Source of the DNA: a bacterium
GTDB lineage: Bacteria > Cyanobacteriota > Vampirovibrionia > Gastranaerophilales > Gastranaerophilaceae
Direction of reading: 5' to 3'
DNA length: 53,069 bases
Assembly (NCBI GenBank): GCA_017542305.1
Contig: JAFXXK010000010.1
Location: forward strand, 1-53,069
Shown here: positions 1 through 7,574 of the stretch, in pieces
Position numbering within the stretch: position 1 is the stretch's first letter
Layout: every line of letters begins with the position of its first letter
Notes under the pieces: model-generated
Database searches by the model: none
What the model saw: the letters and a program-made list of their open reading frames with translations, nothing else
Told to the model about the DNA's origin: nothing
Program-made: the position numbers and the translations under genes

Positions 1-226
1 AATCTTCCGTTCTGTTTAGCATCGCATACCAACGGTGCAAACTGCCTCGGCATATTTTGCCTAAAATCTCAAACAAATGACTATTTGAAGTATTATGCAG
101 CTTCACAAAATCATAATCGGCTTGGAGTTTATTTTGAGATTGTTTTCTAAATTCAAGCCACTTATGAACAACGTCAAGTCTTGCGAGTGCTATTTGTTTA
201 CATTTTTCGGGTGTGAAGTTTGTCAT
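1..226 (-). CDS. Mu-type transposase, N-terminal part (runs off window)
   Basis: Seen: an open frame on the minus strand from ATG at 224-226 to the window edge, about 75 codons, preceded by a GTGAGG ribosome binding site. It starts MTNFTPEKCKQIALARLDVV and continues through HKWLEF, then FEILGKICRGSLHRWYAML. From family knowledge, the pattern 'ALARLDxVxxW ... FExLGKxSRxTLYRW' is typical of the N-terminal DNA-binding region of Mu-like DDE transposases. The catalytic DDE core would lie outside the window. The array of short repeats just upstream fits the end of a Mu-like element. It could instead be another helix-turn-helix recombinase; only the first 75 residues are visible. Confidence 0.55.
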   Translation of the reverse strand, partial: MTNFTPEKCKQIALARLDVVHKWLEFRKQSQNKLQADYDFVKLHNTSNSHLFEILGKICRGSLHRWYAMLNRTED

Positions 227-333
227 AATAAATTACCTCACACACATTTATCACTCACCTTTCGGAATAAATCAAGTCCTAAATCTCAATCTCAGAGACA
301 TTCCAACACATATCAAATTGAAAGATAAATAAT

Positions 334-460
334 TTTTGCACTTTATTGCACAAAATTGCACGTGGTAAATGTTCAAATATATTGCCACTTTAAGGCATGG
401 AAAACTCTAAAAAGCACGAATACGAGTGCAAAATAGTGCAAAATTTGGGACAAAAGTGCA
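334..460. repeat. Two opposed clusters of helically phased TGCAC boxes
   Basis: TTGCAC occurs at 336, 346 and 356 (exactly 10 bp apart). The reverse complement GTGCA occurs at 426, 436 and 456. The two clusters face each other across about 65 bp. Exact 10-bp phasing puts the boxes on one face of the helix, as in protein-binding arrays. Because a Mu-like transposase gene starts just beyond, they could be transposase-binding sites at the element end or repressor operators. Confidence 0.6.
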
Positions 461-605
461 GAAATAGTCCGGTAAATCTCTACACTATAAATATGCCTTA
501 AACTCCCAACAATTCAGCATCATAGCCAACAAAAACACATCTAAACTGTCCTGAAAACATATACCCCCAATACAGGTGATTCAAGCCCTCCCCATAACAT
601 TAAAG

Positions 606-634
606 GAGGACAAGAAAAAATCTTGTCCTCTTTT
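606..634 (-). terminator. Hairpin terminator after tRNA-Leu
   Basis: GAGGACAAGA (606-615) and TCTTGTCCTC (621-630) form a perfect 10-bp stem with a 5-nt A-loop. It sits directly downstream of the minus-strand tRNA. The T tract is better in the plus direction (TTTT at 631) than in the minus direction (CTTTAAT), so it may act both ways. Confidence 0.55.
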
Positions 635-637
635 AAT

Positions 638-718
638 TGCCGAAGGGGGGACTTGAACCCCCACGGATTTCTCCATACGCACCTGAAACGCACGTGTCTA
701 CCATTCCACCACTTCGGC
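638..718 (-). tRNA. tRNA-Leu (anticodon CAG)
   Basis: Acceptor stem GCCGAAG/CTTCGGC with discriminator A, T-arm GGGGG-TTCAAGT-CCCCC, and a long variable arm with the small stem GGA-GAAA-TCC typical of class II tRNAs. The anticodon loop TTCAGGT gives CAG, which reads the Leu codon CTG. The anticodon stem has two G-U pairs. CCA is not encoded. Confidence 0.9.
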
Positions 719-732
719 TTTTGACAATAAGT

Positions 733-760
733 ATTATATCATATTAAAAATTCAAGTAAA
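733..760 (-). promoter_or_regulatory. tRNA-Leu promoter
   Basis: On the minus strand: TTTACT, 16-nt spacer, then TATAAT preceded by TG at the extended -10 position. Transcription would begin a few bases before the tRNA 5' end at 718. Confidence 0.6.
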
Positions 761-763
761 TAT

Positions 764-1363
764 CTATTTAATTTTTTTGAAAAATTCTTCTGCAAGCAGT
801 TGAGAATATTTAGCTTTTTCGTTAACGGAAATAATTAATCTGTCCTCTCCGTCTTTTGTTGAAGCTACTGCTACAACTCCGCTCATAGCACCAACGGGAA
901 ATCTGGATATTTTGGCATTGAATCTTGCATAAGGAACATTCTGTCCGTAGGTATATAATGAGCCGTGTTTAATAATTTCAAATTCTTCAAGTCCGATTGA
1001 TTGATATTTAACTTTTCCTAAAGTAGATTTGAGTTTTTGTTCAACTTCTCCTGTTTCAATATCTTTTCTTGTCAGTAATGGTTTTTTATTATCATCTACG
1101 ACAATCATTTTTTGTCCGCTGGCTTTATGTTCTGCAAGTACTCCGTTATATCCGAGCATGCCCGAAGCTTTTTCTATAGTAAATTCTTCATTTATCTGAG
1201 AAAAATCGCCGATTTTTTGAGCTTTTTCCATAACGGACTGAGGTGATTTTTGAACATATTTATTCCAGGTAGAAACAACCCAGTCTTTACCGCCTATCGA
1301 CAGGAAGCCAATAATAGCCAAGGCAAGAATTGCGGCTCTGAATATTTTTTTTATATAACCCAT
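764..1363 (-). CDS. Membrane-anchored hypothetical protein
   Basis: 199 residues. The N-terminus has basic residues followed by a hydrophobic stretch (about residues 9-24, AAILALAIIGFLSIGG), giving one membrane anchor or uncleaved signal with the rest probably outside the cytoplasm. The remainder is soluble, mixed alpha/beta in composition, with no motif I recognise. ATG is preceded by AAGGAA. It diverges from mutS, with 40 bp between the start codons, so the two share a promoter region. Function unknown. Confidence 0.75.
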   Translation of the reverse strand: MGYIKKIFRAAILALAIIGFLSIGGKDWVVSTWNKYVQKSPQSVMEKAQKIGDFSQINEEFTIEKASGMLGYNGVLAEHKASGQKMIVVDDNKKPLLTRKDIETGEVEQKLKSTLGKVKYQSIGLEEFEIIKHGSLYTYGQNVPYARFNAKISRFPVGAMSGVVAVASTKDGEDRLIISVNEKAKYSQLLAEEFFKKIK

Positions 1364-1403
1364 ATTAATATTCCTTTGTTTATGCTATAACTTTATTATA
1401 ACT

Positions 1404-3983
1404 ATGACAAAAAATGAAATCAATATGATTAATACTGGGGATGTGGATATTGAAAAGCTTACACCGGTAATGCAGCAGTATATGCAGGTTAAGCGGGAAC
1501 ATCCTGATGCAATTTTATTCTACAGATTAGGCGATTTTTATGAGTCCTTCTTTGAAGATGCCGTATTATTGTCAAAAGAATTGGAATTAACTTTGACCGG
1601 CAGGGATGCAGGTGCGGAATACGGCAGAGTTCCTCTTGCAGGTATTCCCGTAAAAGCTGTTACCCCATATCTCGAGAAGCTTGTAGAAAAGAACTTTAAG
1701 GTTGCTATTTGTGACCAGCTGGAAGACCCGAAGCTTGCAAAAGGGCTTGTTAAAAGAGGCGTGACAAGAGTAATTACCGCAGGTACCCTGACGGAAAGTG
1801 ATTTTCTTAAACAAAACGTAAATAACTACATTTGCGCAATGTTTAAAGACGAAAAGAGCGGAGATTATGGTTTTGCGTATGCTGATATTTCAACGGGCGA
1901 GTTTAAAGTTACTCAGGCTTCATTAAATTTAATCGTTGCGGAATTGGCAAGAATAACACCTGTAGAAATAGTTGCACCGGCAGTCAATCAGAAGTTAATG
2001 CCGTTCCAGATTGTGCCTGAGCAAAAAATAGATTTACCGGATGAAATTCAGAAAATGTATAACTGTTCAAAAATTCCGGCAAATGTTTTCGATATAAATT
2101 TTGCAGAAAATAATCTGAAAGCTGTTTTTGAGGCTTCAACGCTGGAAGCTTTCGGTTTTTCAAAATATAAGTCGGGATTCAGAGCTGCCGGAGCATTATT
2201 GGCATATATTTGGGAAATGATGAGAGATAATGTTCCGAAGTTTGAGCGTATTGAAACTTATGAGTTGTCGGAATATATGATTCTTGACAGAAGTACCAGA
2301 AAAAATCTTGAATTAACCGAAACATTACGCGAAAAGAATAAATACGGTTCTTTGTTATGGGCAATAGACAAAACAAAAACCAATATGGGAGCAAGACAGT
2401 TAAAAAATTGGATTTGTCAGCCTTTGAAAGATGTCCGGTTAATTATGCAACGACAAAATGCCGTTAGTGAATTTGTTGAGCGTACCGAAATAAGAAAAAA
2501 TCTGACAGATGCTTTAGAAAAAATATATGATATTCAGCGTTTGGCTACAAGAATGAGTAACGGCTCGGCTTCCCCGAGAGATTTTGTGAGCCTTAAAGAG
2601 TCTTTATCAGTGCTACCCGAACTGTTGGATATATCAAAGCAGCTTGAATATAACCCGTTCGGTTGTATAGAAGAATACCGCAATGAAATCAGTGAATACG
2701 CAAATCTCATTGAGAGGACAATTGTAGATAACCCTCCTATTCTAATAAAGGAAGGCGGAATATTAAAAAGCGGAGTTAGTGAAGAACTTGATTATTTCAG
2801 AGATTTATTAACCGGCGGCGAAAATTGGCTTAAAACTTTCGAAGAAGACGAGAGAGAAAAGACAGGCATTAAGAGCCTTAAAGTATCCTACAACAAAGTT
2901 TTTGGTTATTATATAGAAATAACAAATTCATATCTGGACTCTGTTCCGGAAAATTATGTCAGAAAGCAAACTCTTACAACAGGCGAAAGATTTATTACAG
3001 ACGAATTAAAGAAACATGAAGATGATGTTCTTTCTGCAAAATTCAAATCAACGGAATTGGAATATAAGCTGTTTACGGATTTCAGAGAATACTCAAAAGA
3101 ATTTGTATCAAAAATCCGTCAGATAGCAGAATGTGTTGCAAATGCTGACGTGTATTCTTCTTTGGCTGAAGTTGCTGTTGAGAATAATTATTGCAGACCG
3201 GAGATAGATGAGTCCGATGATTTTATCGTTAAAAACGGCAGACATCCGGTTTTGGAGAAAATATTGCCGCTTGGTGAATATGTATCGAATGATATTGAGT
3301 TAAAGAGTAATTCGACAGATACTACCCAATTTATGATATTGACCGGACCTAATATGGCAGGTAAATCTACTTATATGCGCCAGAATGCACTAATTGTATT
3401 GTTGGCTCAGATGGGTTCTTGGGTTCCTGCGGATTACGCAAAAATAGGGATTACGGATAAAATATTTACCCGAGTTGGTGCTTCTGATGATTTAACTCTC
3501 GGTCAGTCGACATTTATGGTAGAGATGGTTGAGACATCATACATTTTAAATTCTGCAACGGATAAGAGTCTTATTCTGCTTGACGAAATCGGCAGAGGCA
3601 CAAGTACTTATGACGGTGTTGCAATTGCCTGGTCGGTTGCGGAATATATTGCGACAAAAATTAAAGCCCGCTGCATATTTGCAACTCACTATCACGAATT
3701 GAACGTAATGACAAAAACATTTCCGCAAATCAAAAACTACAGAATTACTGTAGCAGAAGAGAACGGAGAAATTCTGTTTTTAAGAAAAATTGTTCAGGGG
3801 GGCGCAAGCAAGAGTTATGGTATTCAGGTTGCCAAAATGGCTGGGCTGCCGCAGTCTGTAGTAAAACGTTCTCAGGATTTGATGAGCAGAATGCAAAAAG
3901 ATTTTTCGAGCAATCTTGCTGCAAGAAAACGTGTGGCTGATGTACCGGAAGTTCAAACTCCTCAGTTAAATCTGTTTAATTAA
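1404..3983 (+). CDS. mutS: DNA mismatch repair ATPase MutS
   Basis: 859 residues, the usual MutS1 length. The mismatch-reading Phe-x-Glu motif is at F45-Y46-E47 (GDFYESFF). The C-terminal ABC-type ATPase has the Walker A TGPNMAGKSTYMRQ near residue 650, followed by LILLDEIGRGTSTYDG (Walker B/signature) and the FATHYHEL H-loop. MutS binds mismatches after replication and recruits repair. No Shine-Dalgarno is visible; an extended -10 (TGC TATAAC, 1383-1391) would start the mRNA only about 6 nt before ATG. The 3' end overlaps the convergent HAD gene by 18 bp. No mutL lies in the window. Confidence 0.97.
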   Translation: MTKNEINMINTGDVDIEKLTPVMQQYMQVKREHPDAILFYRLGDFYESFFEDAVLLSKELELTLTGRDAGAEYGRVPLAGIPVKAVTPYLEKLVEKNFKVAICDQLEDPKLAKGLVKRGVTRVITAGTLTESDFLKQNVNNYICAMFKDEKSGDYGFAYADISTGEFKVTQASLNLIVAELARITPVEIVAPAVNQKLMPFQIVPEQKIDLPDEIQKMYNCSKIPANVFDINFAENNLKAVFEASTLEAFGFSKYKSGFRAAGALLAYIWEMMRDNVPKFERIETYELSEYMILDRSTRKNLELTETLREKNKYGSLLWAIDKTKTNMGARQLKNWICQPLKDVRLIMQRQNAVSEFVERTEIRKNLTDALEKIYDIQRLATRMSNGSASPRDFVSLKESLSVLPELLDISKQLEYNPFGCIEEYRNEISEYANLIERTIVDNPPILIKEGGILKSGVSEELDYFRDLLTGGENWLKTFEEDEREKTGIKSLKVSYNKVFGYYIEITNSYLDSVPENYVRKQTLTTGERFITDELKKHEDDVLSAKFKSTELEYKLFTDFREYSKEFVSKIRQIAECVANADVYSSLAEVAVENNYCRPEIDESDDFIVKNGRHPVLEKILPLGEYVSNDIELKSNSTDTTQFMILTGPNMAGKSTYMRQNALIVLLAQMGSWVPADYAKIGITDKIFTRVGASDDLTLGQSTFMVEMVETSYILNSATDKSLILLDEIGRGTSTYDGVAIAWSVAEYIATKIKARCIFATHYHELNVMTKTFPQIKNYRITVAEENGEILFLRKIVQGGASKSYGIQVAKMAGLPQSVVKRSQDLMSRMQKDFSSNLAARKRVADVPEVQTPQLNLFN

Positions 3984-4667
3984 TTCTTTTTTCGATAATA
4001 TTTTGTCAAAGTCATGAAAATCTTTGATAATAGTGTTTACGGCAGGCATTTTTTTGTAAAGTTCAACAGGCTCCATTGAAGCTATTGCAACAATTTTCCC
4101 AATCCCAGCCGCATGAGCCGATTCTATACCGGAAACAGCGTCCTCTACAACGACACATTCTTCAGGTGGTAAATTAAGTTTTTTAGCTGCAATCTCATAT
4201 ATATCAGGTGCGGGTTTTCCTTTTATTTTACCGTCAGAATATACGATTTTGTCTAAATCAAACCATTTTTCCAGTTTGAAATGTTCTATATAAAATTCAA
4301 CATTATCCCATTCTGACATTGTGGCGATAGTTCTTTGGATATTATTTTCTTTAAGATAATCCAGAAAATCTTCGGCAAATGGTGCAAGCTTGCAGTTATC
4401 ACCTTCGGCTTTACAGCATTCTCTGTATAATCCTTCTTTTTCTTTTGCAAGTTTCTCAACGAGTTCTGCGGAAGGTTCTTTTCCTATTGCGTAAGCTATG
4501 ATATCTTTATTTGTTCTTCCAAACATGTGATGACGCATTTCCTCATCGGTAAATGGTGTTCCCCGAAGTTTTGCCGAAAAATCACGCCAGGCTTCCAGAT
4601 GTTTTTCCGAATCAAAAAACAATGTGCCGTTGAAATCAAAAATTATACCTTTATATTGTTCGTGCAT
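3966..4667 (-). CDS. HAD-superfamily hydrolase, beta-phosphoglucomutase-like
   Basis: 233 residues. Motif I reads DFNGT near residue 11, then a helical cap, motif II/III around KGKPAPDIYEIAAKKL and motif IV VVVEDAVSGIESAHAAG: the order of the beta-PGM/phosphatase group of HAD enzymes. The second motif I acidic residue, normally the general acid/base Asp, is Asn here. The first Asp nucleophile is kept. Substrate unknown. It follows the TPR gene by 8 bp in the same direction, with AGGAT as ribosome binding site, so the two are likely co-transcribed. The stop overlaps the 3' end of mutS. Confidence 0.85.
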   Translation of the reverse strand: MHEQYKGIIFDFNGTLFFDSEKHLEAWRDFSAKLRGTPFTDEEMRHHMFGRTNKDIIAYAIGKEPSAELVEKLAKEKEGLYRECCKAEGDNCKLAPFAEDFLDYLKENNIQRTIATMSEWDNVEFYIEHFKLEKWFDLDKIVYSDGKIKGKPAPDIYEIAAKKLNLPPEECVVVEDAVSGIESAHAAGIGKIVAIASMEPVELYKKMPAVNTIIKDFHDFDKILSKKELIKQI

Positions 4668-4675
4668 TGTAAATC

Positions 4676-5254
4676 CTAATAGTTATTTTTTATCTTGTTG
4701 TAATTATTCAGATAAACTTTTGCCGTTTTTTCTTTTCCGAGAGCTTTATATACATACGCTAAATTATAATGATAATCTGCTTCCGTTGGTTTAAAGTAAA
4801 TGGCATCATGAAATGCCCCTTTGGCTTTTTTTAAATCGTTAAGTTTTAAATAAGCACAACCCATATTGTAATATGCCGGAGCAAATTCTTTATTGTATTT
4901 GGTTGCTAATTTATAATTTTCAATTGCTAAATTGGGTTGATTATTGCTTAAATATACATTTCCAAGATTGTAATATGCTTTATAAAACTTAGGATCAGCC
5001 TTGACCGCAGCATTATACATGAACATAGCATCTTCTGTTTTTTCGTAATCCATCATAACGTTACCCATAAGCATCCACTGTTTTGCGGTGCGTTTGTCCT
5101 GCGGTATGGTCAATATCAGATTAAACGTATCATCGAGTTTATTTGCCGCATACAAAGAGTTTATCTGAGCATCAATATCGGATGTTTCTTCCGCAAATGC
5201 GGGTATACCCGTTAGTAATAAAAATATAAAACTGCCTGATAAAAATTTATTCAT
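4676..5254 (-). CDS. Secreted/periplasmic TPR protein
   Basis: I place the start at the internal ATG 5252-5254, giving MNKFLSGSFIFLLLTGIPAFAEE, a clear signal peptide with an AFA cleavage site. A longer frame starts at 5377 but would put 41 unlikely residues in front and run through the small-RNA hairpin. The mature part has about four tetratricopeptide units (AMFMYNAAVKADPKFYKAYYNLGNVYLSN and following), a protein-interaction scaffold. Partner unknown. The HAD gene follows 8 bp downstream. Confidence 0.8.
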   Translation of the reverse strand: MNKFLSGSFIFLLLTGIPAFAEETSDIDAQINSLYAANKLDDTFNLILTIPQDKRTAKQWMLMGNVMMDYEKTEDAMFMYNAAVKADPKFYKAYYNLGNVYLSNNQPNLAIENYKLATKYNKEFAPAYYNMGCAYLKLNDLKKAKGAFHDAIYFKPTEADYHYNLAYVYKALGKEKTAKVYLNNYNKIKNNY

Positions 5255-5296
5255 AACTAAATTATAAAATAAATAAACAAAAAGTGCCAATAAAAT

Positions 5297-5324
5297 TTGA
5301 CAAATGCGAAAAAACTTAAATAAT
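5297..5324 (+). promoter_or_regulatory. Promoter for a plus-strand short transcript
   Basis: TTGACA (5297-5302), 16-nt spacer, AATAAT (5319-5324). The predicted start is near 5331. No plus-strand protein gene follows; a terminator-type hairpin does. Confidence 0.45.
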
Positions 5325-5330
5325 GTTGTC

Positions 5331-5396
5331 GATGTCTCTTTTAACGATTCACCCTTTCGCAAATCCTCCTTCGACATGCGGAAGGGATTTTTTTAT
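5331..5396 (+). ncRNA. Candidate small RNA with anti-Shine-Dalgarno loop
   Basis: Downstream of the promoter at 5297 the sequence forms a 10-bp stem, CCCTTTCGCA (5352-5361) with TGCGGAAGGG (5377-5386), one G-U pair, closed by ATTTTTTTAT: a textbook intrinsic terminator. The 15-nt loop contains CCTCC, complementary to ribosome binding sites. No plus-strand gene ends here, so the terminator needs its own transcript of about 65 nt. It lies antisense to the leader of the TPR gene. Confidence 0.45.
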
Positions 5397-5400
5397 AATA

Positions 5401-5430
5401 AAAACCCCCCGACAAGAACAGCGAGGGGTT
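5401..5430 (-). terminator. Terminator of the 270-residue protein gene
   Basis: Read on the minus strand, AACCCC and GGGGTT arms are followed by a T run (plus-strand AAAA at 5401-5404 and AATA before it). It lies 56 bp past the stop at 5486. Confidence 0.6.
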
Positions 5431-5485
5431 ACACACATTCACTTCTATTTTTCATACACACTAATTAGGAATCAAATTTATTTAA

Positions 5486-6298
5486 TTAGAAGAGCCAATC
5501 AACGAGAGCACAACCTGCTCCGACTATAGCCCCAACTACAGCGCCTGGTCCTGCGCCAACGCCTCCGAAACATGCTCCGATACCTGCACCGATGCCTGCA
5601 CCTGTTGCTATCCAGCCGGTACTTTGTCCGACTGTTTCCATTGTCTGAGCCTGAGTAGATTTCGGTTGATTTGTTATATCGGCAATATTATCTTCTGCCG
5701 TTCTGTTTTGTCCGAAAATGCCGAACAATGCTCCGTTCCAGAATCCCTGAACTACACTGCTGCTTCCGTTTTCTCTTATATCTGATATAAGATTTCTACC
5801 GGTTAACTGCTGATAAACATTCATTGCTCTTGCTTTTATTGTGTCCTCATCTGCAGTTCCATCCGGATCATACGCATCTCGGATAGATTGATAAAATGCA
5901 GCTAATGCTCCGGGTATTTGATCTTGTTCATTTTGAGCTATTTTTTCCTGTAAAATTTGAGCTGATGTTGATATTCTTTCCATAGGAGCGGAAGCCATTA
6001 AATTTTGCTGTCTGCTTCTTATGTTTTGCTGCATATTGAATTCACTCATTCTTGCTTGATTTTCTGCCATTCTTGTATAATATGCATCGTAATCAAAAGA
6101 GCCTGCATTTCCTGTATTATAATTCTGAGCCGGGAATAATGAGCCGTTCATACTCATTACATTGGTGTAATCATCAAGCCTGCTTACCTGATTTGCATAA
6201 TCCTGAAGTAACGGCATCATCATCATATCTGTATTACTTGTTATTTGCGGCAAAGTAGCAGCCGTCGGTAAATAACTCATAGATGCTAAAGGATCCAT
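5486..6298 (-). CDS. Hypothetical protein with C-terminal glycine zipper
   Basis: 270 residues, not recognised. The N-terminal two thirds are Met/Asn/Gln-rich and low in hydrophobics (MMMMPLLQDY, MAENQARMSEFNMQQN). The C-terminal 40 residues are a Gly/Ala-rich hydrophobic stretch (GAGIGAGIGACFGG and GAVVGAIVGAGCALVDWLF), a glycine-zipper segment that could insert in membranes or oligomerise. GGAGG stands 7 nt before ATG. Its upstream region carries the phased GTTAAC motif also found upstream of the genes at 22806 and 44863, suggesting shared control. Function unknown. Confidence 0.7.
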   Translation of the reverse strand: MDPLASMSYLPTAATLPQITSNTDMMMMPLLQDYANQVSRLDDYTNVMSMNGSLFPAQNYNTGNAGSFDYDAYYTRMAENQARMSEFNMQQNIRSRQQNLMASAPMERISTSAQILQEKIAQNEQDQIPGALAAFYQSIRDAYDPDGTADEDTIKARAMNVYQQLTGRNLISDIRENGSSSVVQGFWNGALFGIFGQNRTAEDNIADITNQPKSTQAQTMETVGQSTGWIATGAGIGAGIGACFGGVGAGPGAVVGAIVGAGCALVDWLF

Positions 6299-6384
6299 AA
6301 CTAACCTCCAAATGAAATTTAACTAACCTACCTTACTTATATAAAAACTTTGGGTAGTCAGAAATTGCATAAATAAAAATTTCT

Positions 6385-6411
6385 GTTAACAAAAGTTAAC
6401 AAACTGTTAAT
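6385..6411. promoter_or_regulatory. Phased GTTAAC repeats (candidate operator)
   Basis: GTTAAC at 6385 and 6395, GTTAAT at 6406, spaced 10 and 11 bp, between divergent genes. They are 87-113 bp upstream of the minus-strand start at 6298 and 48-74 bp upstream of the plus-strand start at 6459. Similar boxes at similar distances precede the genes starting at 22806 and 44863. Confidence 0.45.
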
Positions 6412-6423
6412 ATTACATATAAC

Positions 6424-6452
6424 TTGCCCATTTTGGAAAAAAGCGGTAAAAT
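6424..6452 (+). promoter_or_regulatory. Promoter giving a leaderless mRNA
   Basis: TTGCCC (6424-6429), 17-nt spacer, TAAAAT (6447-6452). The expected transcription start, 7 nt past the -10, is the A of the ATG at 6459. No ribosome binding site lies between. Confidence 0.5.
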
Positions 6453-6458
6453 ACTTGT

Positions 6459-7571
6459 ATGGCTAAGCGAGGTGTTTTTAGAAAAATAGTAAAAGTTTTA
6501 ATAGTTATTGCATTAATTGCATCTGTATTTATGTACCCGCAATGGTGGAAAAGGCAGTGGAATAAAATTCCGGGAATGTACTATGTTGCACAGGGCGATA
6601 AATATTTGCGTAAAGCCAAATTCCAAAAAGCAATTGATGAATATAAGCACGGACTTGCTTTGTTCCCGAACCATTATGAAGCATGGTTCAATTTGGGAAA
6701 TATTTATGTCGTTTATGAAGATTACTATTCTGCGATTGACGCATATTCAAATGCCATAAAATATAACCCTAATTATGTACTTGCACGAATGAATTATGGT
6801 ATTGTTGCTTCCGAAAAATTGGGAGATTTTGACGGAGCAATAGAACAGTATGACAAGATTATCGGTATAAGAAGACGATTAGTCTATATCCCGTTTGTAT
6901 TCAGCAATTTACGCAGTTATAAACAAAATATCGGGCTTGCCTACTATAACAAAGGGGTTGCTTATCGTCAAAAATCGACATATCTTGATAATAAGCCCGA
7001 AGATAAGCAAGTATATTTGCAAAAAGCTATAGGCGCATATCAGGAAGCCGTAAAGATTTTGAAAAATGATTATGATGCAAGATATAATTTGGCGCTTGCC
7101 TACCATCTGAACGGGGATTATAATCTCGCCGGACTGACATATTGTAAAGCAATAGAGCTTGAGCCTATGAATTATGAAGCTCATTATAATCTTGCGGTGT
7201 TATTAAATCATCTGAGATACTTTAAGGAAGCATTAAAAGAAATGCATAAAGCAAACACAATTATCACATCCAAAGGCGGTTCTGCTAATCAGACCAGATA
7301 TGTGTTTGATATTATGAACGATGTTACAAGAAGTATCTTAAAAGATAATGATGCTCTAAAATATATGGAAGAAGAAATAAATAAAGAGGAAAAAGAGTTT
7401 AATTCCGGAGTTACATATGTAAATGGCAAAGTTGTTGCTACCGAAGATTTGGATAAGGCCATGATAAAAAATTTCCAAACCTGTGCGGCTAAATCCATTT
7501 TCAGAGATGAAGATAATCTGGATGAGGACGAAACCGGAGAAAATAAAAAGGCATCAGACGATGATTTTTAA
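6459..7571 (+). CDS. Membrane-anchored TPR protein
   Basis: 370 residues. A basic N-terminus and a single hydrophobic segment (about residues 12-27, VLIVIALIASVFMYP) anchor it. TPR units follow, including KFQKAIDEYKHGLALFP, YYSAIDAYSNAIKYNP, GDFDGAIEQYDKIIG and GDYNLAGLTYCKAIELEP. The last 60 residues are acidic (DEDNLDEDETGENKK). It is probably a scaffold for an envelope complex; partner unknown. There is no Shine-Dalgarno, and the promoter predicts a leaderless transcript. The gene ends 3 bp from the convergent permease gene. Confidence 0.8.
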   Translation: MAKRGVFRKIVKVLIVIALIASVFMYPQWWKRQWNKIPGMYYVAQGDKYLRKAKFQKAIDEYKHGLALFPNHYEAWFNLGNIYVVYEDYYSAIDAYSNAIKYNPNYVLARMNYGIVASEKLGDFDGAIEQYDKIIGIRRRLVYIPFVFSNLRSYKQNIGLAYYNKGVAYRQKSTYLDNKPEDKQVYLQKAIGAYQEAVKILKNDYDARYNLALAYHLNGDYNLAGLTYCKAIELEPMNYEAHYNLAVLLNHLRYFKEALKEMHKANTIITSKGGSANQTRYVFDIMNDVTRSILKDNDALKYMEEEINKEEKEFNSGVTYVNGKVVATEDLDKAMIKNFQTCAAKSIFRDEDNLDEDETGENKKASDDDF

Positions 7572-7574
7572 GGA

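Larger units (their letters stand above)
227..637. other. Non-coding stretch behind the transposase
   Basis: About 410 bases without a convincing gene. It holds the phased TGCAC array at 334-460 and a hairpin at 606-634 next to tRNA-Leu. The rest (461-600) shows no gene or clear motif. A short plus-strand open frame at 95-328 overlaps the transposase antisense and has no ribosome binding site, so it is not called. One end of the putative Mu-like element should lie here, but I cannot fix the exact boundary. Confidence 0.6.

Noticed and set aside
638-718. Reading the tRNA-Leu anticodon as TCA
   Set aside because: That register leaves a weaker anticodon stem (three wobble pairs); the CAG register with a class II variable arm fits tRNA-Leu.
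5255-5377. 41-codon extension of the TPR gene
   Set aside because: It would hide a clear signal peptide and crosses the small-RNA hairpin.
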